A DNA stretch of 64,000 nt from Kitasatospora sp. NA04385 (GTDB taxonomy: Bacteria > Actinomycetota > Actinomycetes > Streptomycetales > Streptomycetaceae). How positions within the stretch are numbered: position 1 is the first letter of the stretch; each line of letters begins with the position of its first letter. The position numbers and the translations under genes are program-made. Where the stretch lies: positions 3,818,701-3,882,700 of the forward strand of contig NZ_CP054919.1 in the NCBI RefSeq assembly GCF_013364235.1, in the 5' to 3' direction. The notes beneath the pieces are model-generated. The model was not told the origin of the DNA and ran no database searches. It saw nothing but the letters and a program-made list of their open reading frames with translations. Below, piece after piece: positions 34,797 through 43,931 of the stretch.

Positions 34797-35980
34797 GAGG
34801 TGGTGCCTCCTGTGCTGGATGGGTCGGCGGGCCGGGGCCGGCTGCCCGTCCCCACCGCAGCGGTGATGGCTTCGGCGGCCAGGGCGAGGGCGTGGATGAG
34901 CTGGTCGTCGAGGTGGGGCGGCAGCGCGCCTGCTCCCAGCCCCGCCCGCTGGGCGATCGAGGCCAGCTCCGTGCGGTCGTTGTCCGGGAGTCGGGCGGCG
35001 AGGGGGTGGTGCAGCAGGGCGCGGGCGCCGTACCCGTCGCCGGCCGCGAGCGCCCAGTCGGTGGCGGTCGCGTAGAACCAGTCGGCGGTCGGCGGCGTGT
35101 CCGCGGCGGTGCACAGGTCGACGCAGACCAGGGCCAGCTCGGTGTCGAACTCGGGGCTGTTGCCCGGCTGGTAGGTCTCGTGGGCCTCGCACAGCGTGGT
35201 GACCTGGTCGGCGAGCGCGCGCTCGGCCCGGGGTCCGGTCAGGGTGCAGGCGAGGTGGAGCGCGGCGGCGACGACGTGCTCCCAGGGGGTGTGGCGGTCG
35301 AGCCGGGTCCTGGCCAGCCGCACCGCGGCGATCTCGGGCTGGCCGCCGACGGCGAGGGCGATCGTCGCCAGCTGCAGCGCGGCGCCCGGACCGGGCGGCG
35401 GGGCCGGGTCGGCCAGCAGGGTGCCCCGGGCCCGCTCCCAGTCGCCGTTGCGCGCCAGCGCGCGGGCCAGGGGCAGCAGGGAGGCGTCCTCCCACCAGTC
35501 GTAGAGGTCGCCGCGGTCTCGGCCGGTGGCGCTCAGGCCGGCCAGCGGCAGGAGCCCGACGCCGGCCGTCTCGGCGTCCGTGCCGGTCCCGATCGCCCGC
35601 AGGATCTCCTCCAGCAGCGCGATGGCGGTGCCGGGCCGGCCCTCGCGGACCAGGAGGTCGGCGTGGGTGAGCTGCGACGTCAGCGCGCACATGGCGAGTC
35701 GGGCGTCCAGCGGGCGGTGCTGGAGGACCCGGGCGGTGTGGAGGTTGCACACCGCGTACGCTGAGCCCGGCAGCCCCAGGTCGAAGTACAGCTGCGCGGC
35801 GCGGCGGTGGACCTCGCCGGCCAGCCCCGCCTCCGCCCGGTCGACGGCGCGGCGGGCGAGGGCGGCCACCTCCTCGACCCGCTCCGGCAGCGGCGGCGCC
35901 ACCCGCGCGGTCGCGCCGGGGGTGAGGGGGAAGCGGGCGAGCGCGGCGCCGAGGGGGCCGGCGGGCGCGGCGGCGGTCAC
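34793..35980 (-). CDS. TPR-like hypothetical protein, paralogue B
   Basis: 395-residue helical protein, the tandem duplicate of the gene at 33.7 kb. It shows RRAAQLYFDLGLPGSAYAVCNLHTARVLQ, HADLLVREGRPGTAIALLEEILRAIG, and FDTELALVCVDLCTAADTPPTADWFYATATDWALAAGDGYGARALLHH. No catalytic motif. GTG 35980 overlaps the GH15 stop (GTGA), and its own stop overlaps paralogue A. Together these proteins look like scaffold or sensor partners for the enzymes in the run. Confidence 0.65.
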   Translation of the reverse strand: MTAAAPAGPLGAALARFPLTPGATARVAPPLPERVEEVAALARRAVDRAEAGLAGEVHRRAAQLYFDLGLPGSAYAVCNLHTARVLQHRPLDARLAMCALTSQLTHADLLVREGRPGTAIALLEEILRAIGTGTDAETAGVGLLPLAGLSATGRDRGDLYDWWEDASLLPLARALARNGDWERARGTLLADPAPPPGPGAALQLATIALAVGGQPEIAAVRLARTRLDRHTPWEHVVAAALHLACTLTGPRAERALADQVTTLCEAHETYQPGNSPEFDTELALVCVDLCTAADTPPTADWFYATATDWALAAGDGYGARALLHHPLAARLPDNDRTELASIAQRAGLGAGALPPHLDDQLIHALALAAEAITAAVGTGSRPRPADPSSTGGTTS

Positions 35981-37908
35981 CGGCTCACCTGCCCGGTGAG
36001 CTGCGCCGCCCGGGACAAGGTGGTGACCTGGAATGGCGGCGAGAACGGGCGGGTGGCCTGCTCGGGGAGTGCCACCCGCGCCGCCGGGCGGCGGCCCAGG
36101 CGCAGGGCGGCGTCGACCTGCGCCCACATGCTGAACGCCTGCGGGTAGTTGCCCAGGTGGCGGCGGGCGCGGGGGTCGTACTCCTCGGCGAGCAGCCCCA
36201 GGTCGCTGCGCAGGGCCAGCAGCCGCTCGAACAGCTGGTCCGCCTCGTCGTCGCGGCCGATGGCCGCCAGCGCCTCGGCGAGCCAGAACGAGCAGGCCAG
36301 GAACGCGCCTTCGTGCCCGGCCAGGCCGTCCACGTTCGCGGCGGCGCTCCGGCCGGTGGCGTACCGCAGGACCAGGCCGTCCTCGGTGAGGCCCTGCTGG
36401 ACGGCCTCGACGGTGGCGATGACGCGCTTGTCGTCGCCGGGGAGGAAGCCGACCAGCGGGATCAGCAGCAGGGCGGCGTCCAGGGTCCGGCCGCCGTAGT
36501 ACTGGGTGAACACGCCATGCTCGTCGACGCCGCGCTCGCACACGTCCGCGTGGATCTCCTCGCGCAGGCCCTCCAGGTGGAGCAGCAGGGCGGGGTCGGC
36601 GTCGGGGCGGCGCCGGAGCAGGCGCACGGTGCGGTCGACGGCCACCCAGCACATGACCTTGGAGTGGGTGAAGTGCCGGGCCCGGCCGCGGATCTCCCAG
36701 ATCCCCTCGTCCGCTTCGCGCCAGCGGCGCTCCACCTGCCCCGCCAGGGCCAGCAGCAGGGCGTCGAGCCGCGGGTCGGCGGGCAGTCCGGCGTCCTCGG
36801 CCAGCAGCAGGGCGTCGGCGAGTTCGCCGTACACGTCGAGCTGGAGCTGCTTGGCGGCGCCGTTGCCGATGCGTACCGGCCGGGAGTCCTCGTAGCCGGG
36901 CAGGTGGTCCAGCACCCGCTCGGTGAGGTCTGTGCCGCCGTCGAGGCGGTAGATCGGCTGCAGGTGCTCGGGGTCGAGGTGCTCCAGGAGCCAGTCGCGC
37001 CAGCGCCGGGCCTCCTCGGTGAGGCCCAGGCGCAGCAGGCAGGCGATGGTCAGCGAGGCGTCGCGCAGCCAGGTGTACCGGTAGTCCCAGCAGCGTTCGC
37101 CGCCGATCTCCTCGGGCAGGGAGGTGGTCGGCGCGGCGACGATGCCGCCGCCGGGGTGGCACATCGCCGCCAAGGTGAGGGCGGCGCGCACCACCGCCTC
37201 CCGGTGGGGGCCGCGGTAGGTGCACCCGCGCGCCCACGCCTCCCAGTGCTGCACGGTCGCGGCCAGCTCGGCGAAGGCGTCCGGCCGGGCGGGAGCGGGG
37301 GCCGAGCGGCTGGTGGGGCCCCAGGTGAGGGCGAAAGCGGAACTCTGGCCGGCGGTGAGGGTGAAGTCGGCGCGGCACACCCGGTCGCGGTTGACCGAGT
37401 GGTCGTGGTCGCTGTGCAGCCAGTAGGTGTCGTCCCCGGCGGTCGCCTCCAGCCACGGGGCGCCGGAGGTGGCCCGCTGGATGATGGGCGCGGTGGCACC
37501 GTAGTCGGCGCGGGGCCGGTAGACGGAGGCGGCGTGCACCACGCCGCTCACGCACTCGACGATCCGCACGATCCTCGGCGCGACCACGCCGAGGCTGTCG
37601 GGCGCGGGCATGAGGTCCGTGACGGCCAGGGTGCCGCTGGGAGTGTCGTACTCGCTGCGCAGGACGAGGGTGTCGCCCAGGTACTGGCGGCGGTCGGCGA
37701 CCGGCGGCGGCCCATCCGGGACGGCCGGCCCGACGCGCCAGTAGCCGTGCGCGGGCGTCCCGAGCAGGGAGGTGAACAGCGGCGGGGAGTCGAAGTCGGG
37801 CAGGCACGCCCAGGTGATGGTCCCGTTCGGGAGGACCAGGGCGGCCGAGGCCGTGTTGCCGAGGAGCGCGTGGTCCTCGATCAGGTACGGGGTCGTGGCG
37901 CGGAGCAT
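35977..37908 (-). CDS. Glycoside hydrolase family 15 protein (glucoamylase/trehalase-like)
   Basis: 643-residue GH15 enzyme. The N-terminal beta-sandwich domain starts YLIEDHALLGNTASAALVLPNGTITWACLPDFDSPPLF. The (alpha/alpha)6 barrel has CWDYRYTWLRDASLTIACLL, the catalytic-acid region EADEGIWEIRGRARHFTHSKVMCWVAVDR, and the second Glu in LLAEEYDPRARRHLGNYPQAFS. There is no signal peptide, so it is cytoplasmic. Such proteins hydrolyse alpha-glucosides such as trehalose or maltodextrin. ATG 37908 has AAGGACT upstream. It is coupled to the TPR paralogues by GTGA. Confidence 0.9.
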   Translation of the reverse strand: MLRATTPYLIEDHALLGNTASAALVLPNGTITWACLPDFDSPPLFTSLLGTPAHGYWRVGPAVPDGPPPVADRRQYLGDTLVLRSEYDTPSGTLAVTDLMPAPDSLGVVAPRIVRIVECVSGVVHAASVYRPRADYGATAPIIQRATSGAPWLEATAGDDTYWLHSDHDHSVNRDRVCRADFTLTAGQSSAFALTWGPTSRSAPAPARPDAFAELAATVQHWEAWARGCTYRGPHREAVVRAALTLAAMCHPGGGIVAAPTTSLPEEIGGERCWDYRYTWLRDASLTIACLLRLGLTEEARRWRDWLLEHLDPEHLQPIYRLDGGTDLTERVLDHLPGYEDSRPVRIGNGAAKQLQLDVYGELADALLLAEDAGLPADPRLDALLLALAGQVERRWREADEGIWEIRGRARHFTHSKVMCWVAVDRTVRLLRRRPDADPALLLHLEGLREEIHADVCERGVDEHGVFTQYYGGRTLDAALLLIPLVGFLPGDDKRVIATVEAVQQGLTEDGLVLRYATGRSAAANVDGLAGHEGAFLACSFWLAEALAAIGRDDEADQLFERLLALRSDLGLLAEEYDPRARRHLGNYPQAFSMWAQVDAALRLGRRPAARVALPEQATRPFSPPFQVTTLSRAAQLTGQVSR

Positions 37909-37943
37909 GGAAGTCCTTGCATGGGCAGGTGGGTGATGGGCGG

Positions 37944-38456
37944 TCAGCTCCGGGCCGGAGCGGCTTCGAGTTCGGCGAGGGCGGCGTGGACGGTGGCCGC
38001 GAGGGTGTCGGCGACGGGCAGCCACGGCAGCCGGCGCTCCAGCTCGCCGCGTAGGGCCTGCTGCTCGGGGTCGGCCGGGTCGCTGCCGAAGACCACGGCG
38101 GTGCCCGGCTCGGCGAGCAGCCCGGCCGTGTAGACGGACAGGACCCGGTCGGCGCTGATCGGGTTCCAGAACAGGACGACGTCGCACTTGGGGACGTTGC
38201 GGTCCTGCCAGCCGAAGGGCCTCCACGCGTCGTACGGGCTGCCGGTGGGGGTGAGCGAGGGCCGGGGGTTGAGCACCGTGCCGGTCCAGCGCAGCTCCCG
38301 CAGCAGGCGGACCACGTGGATCTGCCAGTCGGGGCACCCGGCGGTCTTGCCGAACAGGTAGATCGACGGACTGCCGTCGGGGAGGAACGGGGCCGGGGCC
38401 TCGATGTACCGGGGACCGACACGGACCGCTCTCGCCCCGTTTGCGGGGGCGGTCAT
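37944..38456 (-). CDS. Nucleoside 2-deoxyribosyltransferase-like protein
   Basis: 170-residue protein with the Rossmann-like fold of the Nuc_deoxyri_tr2 family: SIYLFGKTAGCPDWQIHVVRLL, then FGWQDRNVPKCDVVLFWNP and LLAEPGTAVVFGSDPADPEQQALRGELERRL. The family cleaves or exchanges N-glycosidic bonds of nucleosides. Close relatives often act as hydrolases or nucleotide sensors. ATG 38456 follows a weak Shine-Dalgarno. It lies 35 bases upstream of the GH15 gene. Confidence 0.78.
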   Translation of the reverse strand: MTAPANGARAVRVGPRYIEAPAPFLPDGSPSIYLFGKTAGCPDWQIHVVRLLRELRWTGTVLNPRPSLTPTGSPYDAWRPFGWQDRNVPKCDVVLFWNPISADRVLSVYTAGLLAEPGTAVVFGSDPADPEQQALRGELERRLPWLPVADTLAATVHAALAELEAAPARS

Positions 38457-38499
38457 CGGGGCCGCTCGGGAGGAGACAGGGGGGTAGTAGTCATGGCCA

Positions 38500-38781
38500 T
38501 CAGCGGTTTCGGTAGACGCGGGTGCGGCCCTGACCCGGACGGCCGCCATGGGTTTCGTGCTGGTGGTGCAGGGTGGTGAAGGCTTGCGGTGCTCGGCGGC
38601 GGGAGAGCCCGTCGGCGGCCGCCGCCGCAGTCAGGGCACCCGCCGCGAACAGGCCCAGCCAGGCCGGCTGCGCCCGGTCGCGGTGCTCGACGAGGAACAT
38701 CCCGGCGCTGCCGGTGCCCGTGCCGAGGAGGAAGCAGACGATCGCCGTCGCGGCGCGGCGGGCGGTGCGGGGCGCTTTCAC
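38500..38781 (-). CDS. Small membrane protein, 93 aa
   Basis: Two predicted transmembrane helices: AATAIVCFLLGTGTGSAGMFL near residues 10-30 and PAWLGLFAAGALTAAAAAD near 40-58. A basic His/Arg/Gly-rich tail follows. Its first residues are VKAPRTARR. GTG 38781 overlaps the stop of the LuxR-type gene (GTGA), which supports its reality despite its size. It may anchor or regulate a neighbour; function unknown. Confidence 0.62.
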   Translation of the reverse strand: MKAPRTARRAATAIVCFLLGTGTGSAGMFLVEHRDRAQPAWLGLFAAGALTAAAAADGLSRRRAPQAFTTLHHQHETHGGRPGQGRTRVYRNR

Positions 38782-39278
38782 GCGGCACTCGCCCTGTCCC
38801 GGGTGGCGGTCAGCGGCTCGTCGGGCCAGCCCGGCATGACCGCGGACAGTCGCACCACGCCGTTCAGCACGGCCGCGGCGGCCAGCTGGGTGCGGCCGGC
38901 GGCACCGAGCTGCTGGGCGATCGTCTTGACATAGGTGCGCAGGGTCGCCGGGGCGACGCCCAGCTCCTGGCTGATCTCCCGCTCGTCGGCCCCGGCGACG
39001 AGCGCGTCGAGGACCTGCCGGTACCGAGGGGTCAGGTGCGGGCGTCCGGCGAGCGCGGTGCCCGGCCGGGCGGTGACGATCCCGCAGGCCGCAGCCCAGG
39101 CCGCCAGGTGGACAGTGTTCCTCGTACCGGTGGCGGCGTGCAGGCCGGCGATGGCGGCGTCGACGTTGTCGAGGCCGAGCTGTGCGCGAAGAGTGCTGCG
39201 GGTGGTACCGGCGACGACGTGCCTCACCAGGGCAACCTGGTCGGCGTCGAGGTCGTGGGCGGGCTGTCCGATGGACAC
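38778..39278 (-). CDS. LuxR-type HTH transcriptional regulator
   Basis: 166 residues with a GerE/LuxR DNA-binding domain near residues 82-145: HLTPRYRQVLDALVAGADEREISQELGVAPATLRTYVKTIAQQLGAAGRTQLAAAAV. The N-terminal part has a second short HTH-like segment but no receiver domain. GTG 39278 has AAGGAG six to seven bases upstream. It is probably an orphan LuxR regulator of the surrounding run. Confidence 0.83.
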   Translation of the reverse strand: MSIGQPAHDLDADQVALVRHVVAGTTRSTLRAQLGLDNVDAAIAGLHAATGTRNTVHLAAWAAACGIVTARPGTALAGRPHLTPRYRQVLDALVAGADEREISQELGVAPATLRTYVKTIAQQLGAAGRTQLAAAAVLNGVVRLSAVMPGWPDEPLTATRDRASAA

Positions 39279-39305
39279 GAGAGGCTCCTTGCCGGGTGAG
39301 GGGTG

Positions 39306-40838
39306 TCAGACGGTGGTGTCGAGGCGGGTGAGCAGGCGCTCGGCCAGGGCGGGTGCCCGGTGGGTGCCGACGACCAGGACCACGTCGCCGTCCTTCGCAT
39401 GGCCGGCGACGATCTCCTCGGCGCTCTGTGAGCTCGGACCGGTGCGGACGGTGTGCACCCGCTCGGCGGGCAGGCCCTTGCGGGCCGCCGCCACCACCGC
39501 CTCCAGCGGGTCCTCGACGTCGAGCACCGGCATCCCCGCGGCCACCGGCAGCAGCACGGCACGGTGGCCGCGGTCCAGCGCCGCGCCGAGGAAGTCCGCC
39601 TGGGCGCGGGTACGGACGTAGCCGTCCGGCTCCAGCACCGTGATCACACTGCCCCGGCCGGCGAGTTCGCCCGCGGCCTGCAGGTCGCGGGCGACCTCGG
39701 AGACGTGGCGGGCCCGGGAGCGCACGACGCTGACCCCGCCCCGGGTGCCGAGGTGCTGCATCGACCCCTCGACGCCGCCGAAGCCGGCCAGGCGCTGGGC
39801 GAGGGCGTCGGGGTCCTCGCCCAGGACGAGGGCGGTGGCCACCGCGCAGACGACCGTCACCGCGTGGTGCAGCCCGGTGGCAGGCACCACCGACCGGAAC
39901 CTGCTGCTCCCGTGACGCAGTTCGGCCCAGTAGGTGCCGACGGCGGTCTTCTCCAGGTCGGTGATCCGCACGCCGCAGCGGGAGGACGGGCCGACGGTGA
40001 CCACCTGCGGGCCCGGCCGCTCGGCCAGCCGCTCGCGCATAAGCACCAGCGGCTTGTTCCACCACGACAGGTCCGGGACGAGAAGGGTGCGCGCGGTGCG
40101 GGCCTGGTGCTCGGCCATGGCCAGCGCCGCGGGCAGGTCCTCGTGGTGCGGGGAGTTCGGGTCGACGGCGGTGATCAGCATCGCGGCGGGCGCCAGGGTA
40201 GGGCGGGAGACGGCCCCGGGGGACAGCCGCACCGGGGCGGTGGGGGACGTCTCGTGGGTGCCGGTGTCGGGCGAGAGGTCGGCGACCAGGCGCGCGGTGC
40301 CGTGGTGCCCGGCCGGTGCGCCGAGCGCGGGGGTGTTGAGGATCCAGCCGGTGCGGCCGTCGTCGAGGAGGTGGGCGAGGGCGGCAGCGGCCGTCGCGGT
40401 GCTGTGGCTTCCCCACACTGCCGCCAGCGTGCCGCCGCTGAACCCGGCGCCGGCCAGCGCGAGGGCGTGGGTGCGGGCGAGCACCGGAACCCGCTGCGAG
40501 ACGGCCGCGTCCAGCTCGGGGTGCGGGCCGACGACCGCCCGCGACCACACCACCGACCCCAACTCCCCGACCTGCTCCGGTGCCAGGCGCTCCGTCACGC
40601 TCACCCCGGCCTTCCGGAGCCGGTCGGCGACGTGCCCGCGCACCTGGTCGGGGCGGGCGCTGCCGCTGACCCGGGCGCCGCGCGCGGCCAGGTGCAGGGC
40701 CAGGCCCTCCATGCCCGGGTCGGTGACGCCGGCCAGGTGCACCGCGGACAGGGCCGCGGGAAGACCGGCGGGGTCGGGCTCCGCACCGGGGTCGGGCTCC
40801 GCACCAGTGGCGGTGGTCAGGGTGGGGGCGGTGGCCAT
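39306..40838 (-). CDS. MurC-like Mur-ligase family protein with altered P-loop
   Basis: 510-residue protein with a MurC-type layout. The N-terminal Rossmann domain is VHLAGVTDPGMEGLALHLAARGARVSGSA, the central domain begins VWGSHSTATAAAALAHLL, and the C-terminal domain has GSMQHLGTRGGVSVVRSRARHVSEVARDL. Mur ligases join an amino acid to a carboxylate using ATP through a GTHGKT loop. Here that loop reads GSHSTAT and lacks the Lys, so ATP use is doubtful or different. ATG 40838 has GGAG six bases upstream. Context with a glutamine-synthetase-like enzyme suggests amide-bond chemistry on a small molecule. Confidence 0.75.
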   Translation of the reverse strand: MATAPTLTTATGAEPDPGAEPDPAGLPAALSAVHLAGVTDPGMEGLALHLAARGARVSGSARPDQVRGHVADRLRKAGVSVTERLAPEQVGELGSVVWSRAVVGPHPELDAAVSQRVPVLARTHALALAGAGFSGGTLAAVWGSHSTATAAAALAHLLDDGRTGWILNTPALGAPAGHHGTARLVADLSPDTGTHETSPTAPVRLSPGAVSRPTLAPAAMLITAVDPNSPHHEDLPAALAMAEHQARTARTLLVPDLSWWNKPLVLMRERLAERPGPQVVTVGPSSRCGVRITDLEKTAVGTYWAELRHGSSRFRSVVPATGLHHAVTVVCAVATALVLGEDPDALAQRLAGFGGVEGSMQHLGTRGGVSVVRSRARHVSEVARDLQAAGELAGRGSVITVLEPDGYVRTRAQADFLGAALDRGHRAVLLPVAAGMPVLDVEDPLEAVVAAARKGLPAERVHTVRTGPSSQSAEEIVAGHAKDGDVVLVVGTHRAPALAERLLTRLDTTV

Positions 40839-40922
40839 GCTGCTCTCCAACGTGCTGAACAAGGGGAAGGGGGTGGTCCGGCCCGGCCGGGCCGCCGGGG
40901 AGGTGCGCGGCCGGGCCGGGGC

Positions 40923-42356
40923 TCAGGACTGGGCGAAGCCGCGGGCGACCTCGGCCGCGCTCACCAGCGGCGCGTGGTGGTCCAGTTCGAGGCGGGCCAG
41001 GGAGGCCAGGTGCGCGACCAGCTGCACGCCGAACAGCTCGGCCACCGCCTGGTCCGTCTCGAACTCCTTGACCGCCGAGGCGAGGTCGCGCGGCAGGCGC
41101 CATGCCTTCGCCTCCTGGTAGGAGTCGCCGCGGGCGGGCGCGGGCGGCACCAGGCCGCCCTCGATGCCGTGCCGGACACCGGCCAGGGCGGCGGCCACCG
41201 CGAGGTAGGGGTTGGCGTCCGCGCCCGGCACCCGCACCTCCAGGTGCCGGCCGCCGCCGTGCCCGACCACCCGCACCGCGCAGGAGCGGTTGTCCCACCC
41301 CCACGTCGCCCTCGTCGGCGCGAAGCCGTGGTCACGGGCCAGGCGCCGGTAGGAGTTGACGGTCGGCGCCCACATCGGGCCAACCGCCGGCAGCACGTTC
41401 AGCAGCCCGGCCACCGCCTGCCGCCCCGTCTCGGACAGCAGCTCGCCCTCGCCGTCGGGGGCGAACACCGCGCCGTCGCCACCGTCGTCGTGCATCCGGT
41501 GCAGCGAGAGGTGCAGGTGCAGGCCCGAGCCGGTCCCGGTGAACGGGGCCGCCATGAACAGCGCGGACATCCCGTGCCGCTCGGCCACCACCCGGGCTGC
41601 GTGCTTGAACAGCAGGTGCTGCTCGCACGCCCGCTCGACCGGCCCGTAGGGGAAGGTGACCTCCACCTGGCCCGGCGCGCCCTCCAGCTTCAACGCCTCC
41701 ACCGGCATGCCCGCCTCGGCGAGCACCCGCCGCAGCTCCCGCAGGACGGCGGCGGCGCCCGCGGGCACGTCCAACCCGTAGTCGAGGTTGCCGACCGTCG
41801 CCGGGCGCGGGCGCCAGCCGGAGCGCTCCGCGTCACGCTCGCTGCCCTCGACCAGGACGAATTCCGTCTCCAGCCCGACCATAGGCACCAGGCCCGCACC
41901 GGCGAGCCGCATCATCTGCTCCTCCAGCACCGTCACCGGGGACAGCGCGTGCGGCCGGCCCTCGGCCTGCACCGGCCGCGCCCACACCAGCGCCGTGCCC
42001 GGCAGCCACGGCAGCACCCGCGCCCGGCCCAGCTCCCAGGCCAGGTCCACGTCGCCGAACCCCGACGCCCACGACCACACGCCGCCGTCGGCGGGCGTCA
42101 TACCCAGGTCGGTGCCCAGCAGGTAGCCGCACACCTCGCTGGACACGAGCCCCCGCGCCAAGCGCCCGCGCAGGACGCCGGCGTCGAACACCTTGCCCTT
42201 CAACCGGCCCTGGGCGTCGGCCACCGCGACCATCACCGCCTCGACCAGGCCGCCGTCGATCAGCTCTACCAACCGGATCTCCGGGCCCTGCCCTTCCGGC
42301 TGCGGCTCGTCGGCCGGCTTCGCCGCCTCGTCGCGGCGGTGCGCGCGCCTGCTCAC
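40923..42356 (-). CDS. Glutamine-synthetase-like gamma-glutamyl ligase
   Basis: 477-residue enzyme of the GlnA/PuuA superfamily. It shows the N-terminal beta-grasp part (DAQGRLKGKVFDAGVL), GLETEFVLVEGS (metal-binding Glu), GQVEVTFPYG, SGLHLHLSLHR, NSYRRL and VRVPGADANPYLAVAAAL. Length and sequence are closer to GlnA-like gamma-glutamylamide/polyamine synthetases than to true nitrogen-assimilating GlnA. GTG 42356 overlaps the permease stop (GTGA), so uptake of an amine or amino acid is coupled to its glutamylation; this is an inference from context. Confidence 0.87.
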   Translation of the reverse strand: MSRRAHRRDEAAKPADEPQPEGQGPEIRLVELIDGGLVEAVMVAVADAQGRLKGKVFDAGVLRGRLARGLVSSEVCGYLLGTDLGMTPADGGVWSWASGFGDVDLAWELGRARVLPWLPGTALVWARPVQAEGRPHALSPVTVLEEQMMRLAGAGLVPMVGLETEFVLVEGSERDAERSGWRPRPATVGNLDYGLDVPAGAAAVLRELRRVLAEAGMPVEALKLEGAPGQVEVTFPYGPVERACEQHLLFKHAARVVAERHGMSALFMAAPFTGTGSGLHLHLSLHRMHDDGGDGAVFAPDGEGELLSETGRQAVAGLLNVLPAVGPMWAPTVNSYRRLARDHGFAPTRATWGWDNRSCAVRVVGHGGGRHLEVRVPGADANPYLAVAAALAGVRHGIEGGLVPPAPARGDSYQEAKAWRLPRDLASAVKEFETDQAVAELFGVQLVAHLASLARLELDHHAPLVSAAEVARGFAQS

Positions 42357-43861
42357 ACGACCTCCTCGGCCAGCTCGACCAGCTCGGCCGACTGCTGCAC
42401 CGGCGGCGCGTAGTCGTACCTGCCCCGCAGCCGCCACCAACCGGCCGCCAGGCCCAGCGCCGCGAGGGCCGCGACGGGCGCGTAGTTGAACGTGTCCACG
42501 GTCACCGGGTAGGACTGCGGCAGGCACACCAGCACCGTCACCAGCGCCACCCAGCCCACCGCGACCCACCCCACCAGCCGCCCGCGGCGGCCCAGGTTCC
42601 ACGGGCCCGGTCGGAACGGACTGCCCTTGCGAAGGCGCAGGTAGACCGGCACCGCGTACGCCGGGGTCATCCCCACCACGTTGACGGCGGTCACCGCCCC
42701 GTAGGCGACCGGCGACCACAGCGAGGGCAGCGCCAGGACGAACGCCGCGCCGACCGACAGCCACACCCCCGGCACCGGAGTTCCGGTGCGCTCCGAGACC
42801 CGGCTCCACAGCCCCGATCCGGGCAGCCCCCCGTCCCGGGCGAAGGCGAACACCATCCGGCTGGACGCCGCGGTCTCCGCGTTGCCGCAGAACAGCTGCG
42901 CCACGATCACCACCGACAGCAACACCTTCGCCCCGGTCGGGCCGAGGGCGTCGAGGAAGATCTGCGCGGGCGCCACGCCCGTCGGGGAGTTGAGGACGCC
43001 GTCGTAGTCGCCGACGGCCAGCAGCAGCCCGGCCAGCAGCACCGCGCCCGCGATCCAGGACACCCAGATCGAGCGGACGATGCCCTGGGGCGCCACCACC
43101 GACGCCCGCGTAGTCTCCTCGCTCATGTGCGCGGAGGCGTCGTACCCGCAGAAGGTGTACTGCGCCAGCAGCAGGCCCAGGCAGGAGACGTAGACCGGGT
43201 TGCTCCAGCCGGTGTTGTTGACGAAGTGCGTCATCAGCCAGCCGGTGCCGCGGTGCCGGTCCGGCACCACGGCCAGCGCCCCGACGATCAGCGCGACGCC
43301 GCCGAGGTGCCACCACACCGAGACGGAGTTGAGCACCGACACCAACCGCACGCCCCGCAGGTTCAGCCCCGCGTGCAGCAGCAGGATCACCGTGAAGATC
43401 CCCAGCAGGCCCAGCGCGGTGGGCTCGTAGCCGAACTGCATGTTCAGAAAGGCGCCGACGAAACTGGCCGCGCCGTAGTCGATGCCGCAGATCCCGCCGA
43501 TCAGCCCGAGCAGGTTCAGCCAGCCGACCAGGAACCCCCAGCGGGGGCCGCCCAAGGCGTGGCCCATGTAGAACAGCGCGCCGCTGGTGGGGTAGGCGGA
43601 GGTGACCTCGGCCAGCGCGGCGCCGACGAACATCACCATCGCGCCGACGCCGATCCAACCCCAGAGCATCACCGCCGGGCCGCCCGCGTTCAGCCCGAAC
43701 GCGAACATCGTCATGCAGCCCGACAGGATGCTGATCACGGAGAAGGACGAGGAGAAGTTCCCGAACGCGCCCATCCGACGGGCAAGTTTGGGCTCGTAGC
43801 CGAGCCGCCGCAGGTGCTCCTCGTCGCTCGGGGGCGAAGACGCGGCGTGGGCAGGGGACAT
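42353..43861 (-). CDS. Amino acid/polyamine permease (APC superfamily)
   Basis: 502-residue integral membrane transporter with about 12 hydrophobic segments. The N-terminus has the APC signature: YEPKLARRMGAFGNFSSSFSVISILSGCMTMF. The GYDASAHMSEET motif in the middle is typical of the GABA/amino-acid permease subgroup. I chose ATG 43861 with GGAGG nine bases upstream over the in-frame TTG 43870. It is coupled to the GS-like ligase, as in amine catabolism or detoxification operons. Confidence 0.9.
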   Translation of the reverse strand: MSPAHAASSPPSDEEHLRRLGYEPKLARRMGAFGNFSSSFSVISILSGCMTMFAFGLNAGGPAVMLWGWIGVGAMVMFVGAALAEVTSAYPTSGALFYMGHALGGPRWGFLVGWLNLLGLIGGICGIDYGAASFVGAFLNMQFGYEPTALGLLGIFTVILLLHAGLNLRGVRLVSVLNSVSVWWHLGGVALIVGALAVVPDRHRGTGWLMTHFVNNTGWSNPVYVSCLGLLLAQYTFCGYDASAHMSEETTRASVVAPQGIVRSIWVSWIAGAVLLAGLLLAVGDYDGVLNSPTGVAPAQIFLDALGPTGAKVLLSVVIVAQLFCGNAETAASSRMVFAFARDGGLPGSGLWSRVSERTGTPVPGVWLSVGAAFVLALPSLWSPVAYGAVTAVNVVGMTPAYAVPVYLRLRKGSPFRPGPWNLGRRGRLVGWVAVGWVALVTVLVCLPQSYPVTVDTFNYAPVAALAALGLAAGWWRLRGRYDYAPPVQQSAELVELAEEVV

Positions 43862-43931
43862 CAGGGACAACCTCCGTACAGGGTGAAGGAGAAGAAGGAA
43901 GGAAGAAAAAGGAGGAGGCGCGGCAGAAAGG

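Noticed and set aside
34793..38422. 1209-residue minus-strand open frame
   Set aside because: Only the 395 codons from GTG 35980 are coding. Upstream it is the wrong frame of the GH15 gene.
38500..41304. 934-residue minus-strand open frame
   Set aside because: Only the last 93 codons look coding. The rest shadows the LuxR and MurC-like genes.
39453..42413. 986-residue plus-strand open frame
   Set aside because: It lies antisense to the MurC-like and GS-like genes, has His/Gly/Arg-rich non-protein composition and no motif.
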